Below are positions 54,854 through 55,532 of a stretch of DNA of 55,532 nucleotides, piece after piece. Under the pieces are notes generated by a model. That model was not told where the DNA came from. It did not search any database and worked only from the letters and a program-made list of their open reading frames with translations. Both the position numbers and the translations under genes were made by a program. The stretch covers positions 1 to 55,532 of the forward strand of contig JACQUZ010000024.1 of NCBI GenBank assembly GCA_016210055.1, written 5' to 3'. Positions within the stretch are counted from its first letter, which is position 1. Each line of letters opens with the position of its first letter. The DNA is from Deltaproteobacteria bacterium (GTDB lineage Bacteria; Myxococcota_A; Polyangia; Haliangiales; SHYZ01).

Positions 54854-55532
54854 ATGTTCGTGTTGAAGCATTGGATCGCGACGCTCCCCCTCGCCACCCT
54901 GTCAACACTCGGCTTCACCGGGTGTGTCGTTCACGAGACAGGGGGCGCGTACTATTCGACGAGCCGTGTCCACGCATCTGCTCGGATCTCTGTAGGCGAC
55001 CCTGGAATTCTCTATGCGACCACGCTCCCGCCCGACCCCATCTACGAAGTCGTCCCACCGACCCCCTATTACGGGTGGGTCTGGATCGATGGCAACTGGC
55101 ACTGGAATGGCTTCGAGTGGGTATGGGTCCCGGGGACATGGGAGGCACCACGCGTCGGGTACGTGTACATCAAGCCGTATTATCGCTACGAGGCTGGCTC
55201 GTGCATGTACGTCGCCGGCTACTGGGAGCATCATGAACGCGTCCCCTCGGGTGTCGTGATTCGTGACCACCGAGATGGTCGACCGGCGACCGGCTACCAC
55301 GATCCAGGCCGCGTGATTGAGCGCGATCACCGCAGGGGAAGCACAGGGACCAGCGGCACGGGCTCGTACAGCGATCCTGCGGCCCAGCCAGCGTACCCAG
55401 GCCACTACGGCACGGGCAGCGTTACGCCTGCGCGGCCGGCATCCCCTGTGGTCCCCGCTACTCCTGCCGTCCCAGCAAGGCCGGCGACTCCTGCGTATCC
55501 CGCGACTCCTGCGTATCCCGCGACTCCTGCGT
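54854..55532 (+). CDS. YXWXW/WXXGXW-type secreted protein (3' partial)
   Basis: 226 complete codons are visible and the frame is open at the right edge. The ATG at 54854 follows a GGAG-containing leader. The N-terminus (IATLPLATLSTLGFTGC) is a probable lipoprotein signal with Cys24 lipidated; the -3 residue is Phe, so the lipobox is imperfect. A Trp/Tyr-rich module (about 70-130) reads YGWVWIDGNWHWNGFEWVWV and PGTWEAPRVGYVYI, and then YVAGYWEHHERVP. This is the WXXGXW/YXWXW repeat type found in small surface proteins of unknown function. A Pro/Ala-rich tail follows and runs into an 18-base tandem repeat cut by the edge. Total length cannot be known. Confidence 0.75.
   Translation, partial: MFVLKHWIATLPLATLSTLGFTGCVVHETGGAYYSTSRVHASARISVGDPGILYATTLPPDPIYEVVPPTPYYGWVWIDGNWHWNGFEWVWVPGTWEAPRVGYVYIKPYYRYEAGSCMYVAGYWEHHERVPSGVVIRDHRDGRPATGYHDPGRVIERDHRRGSTGTSGTGSYSDPAAQPAYPGHYGTGSVTPARPASPVVPATPAVPARPATPAYPATPAYPATPA
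55484..55532 (+). repeat. 18-bp tandem repeat (Ala-Thr-Pro-Ala-Tyr-Pro) at the window edge
   Basis: GCGACTCCTGCGTATCCC occurs at 55484 and 55502, and a third copy runs from 55520 into the edge. It encodes a Pro/Ala/Tyr repeat at the C-terminal tail of the YXWXW protein and continues outside. Preceding Pro-Ala-Thr/Val motifs (from about 55430) look like degenerate earlier units. Confidence 0.85.

Overview
The window looks like chromosomal DNA of a myxobacterium-type organism (Myxococcota, formerly Deltaproteobacteria). Evidence: high GC; a surface protein ending in a MYXO-CTERM-like tail (Gly-Cys, one membrane helix, Arg-rich end); a minor-pilin/PilY1 operon; FHA-sigma54 activators; PilZ-receiver and PEGA proteins. 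I found no rRNA, tRNA, CRISPR array, insertion sequence or phage gene. Coding density is very high: no gene-free stretch exceeds 300 bases. The longest are 14730-14975 and 43565-43761, both described below.

Layout. (1) 1-2010: 3' end of a cysteine-rich repeat surface protein. (2) 1988-5960, minus: fur, an FHA-sigma54 activator, a small exported protein and a sensor kinase, probably one transcription block. (3) 5996-12147, plus: xseB, a lone receiver, ispA (with an in-frame 12-bp minisatellite), a YgiQ-type radical SAM protein and a lytic transglycosylase lipoprotein. (4) dnaJ (minus) diverging from a PAS-GAF-PAS protein. (5) 14976-20797: minor pseudopilins fimU/pilV/pilW/pilX and pilY1. (6) 20845-23879: a HupE/UreJ-like membrane protein overlapping a GT39-like membrane protein. 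(7) 23901-25372: a STAS-like protein with a zinc ribbon plus a pseudo-receiver/RsbW-like ATPase. (8) 25460-29032: a REC-GGDEF-GGDEF-EAL cyclic-di-GMP enzyme converging on a small GspE-N/MshEN-like protein. (9) 29054-43564: a single 14.5-kb gene for a protein of about 4836 residues. It has a signal peptide, about 15 DUF11 repeats, Cna-B/SdrD-like modules, two OmpA-like domains and a C-terminal outer-membrane beta-barrel. (10) 43762-45949, minus: a lipoprotein, an exported CsgG/FlgO-like protein and a small membrane protein. (11) 46005-48809: a TPR/HExxH peptidase/TPR protein. (12) 48793-52414, minus: a sensor kinase, a Spinster-like MFS transporter and a PilZ-receiver protein. (13) A PEGA protein, trpS, and a YXWXW-type lipoprotein cut by the right edge.

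How it fits together. The recurrent themes are the cell surface (giant barrel protein, Cys-rich MYXO-CTERM protein, type IV pilus tip, lipoproteins) and signalling, particularly cyclic-di-GMP (GGDEF/EAL enzyme, MshEN-like candidate receptor, PilZ-receiver). The most interesting candidate system is the giant self-anchoring DUF11 protein. The MshEN-like gene starts 21 bases beyond its stop codon on the same strand, and the cyclic-di-GMP enzyme converges on the pair. I infer a second-messenger-controlled surface adhesin or matrix module. That inference rests on domain reading and gene order only.
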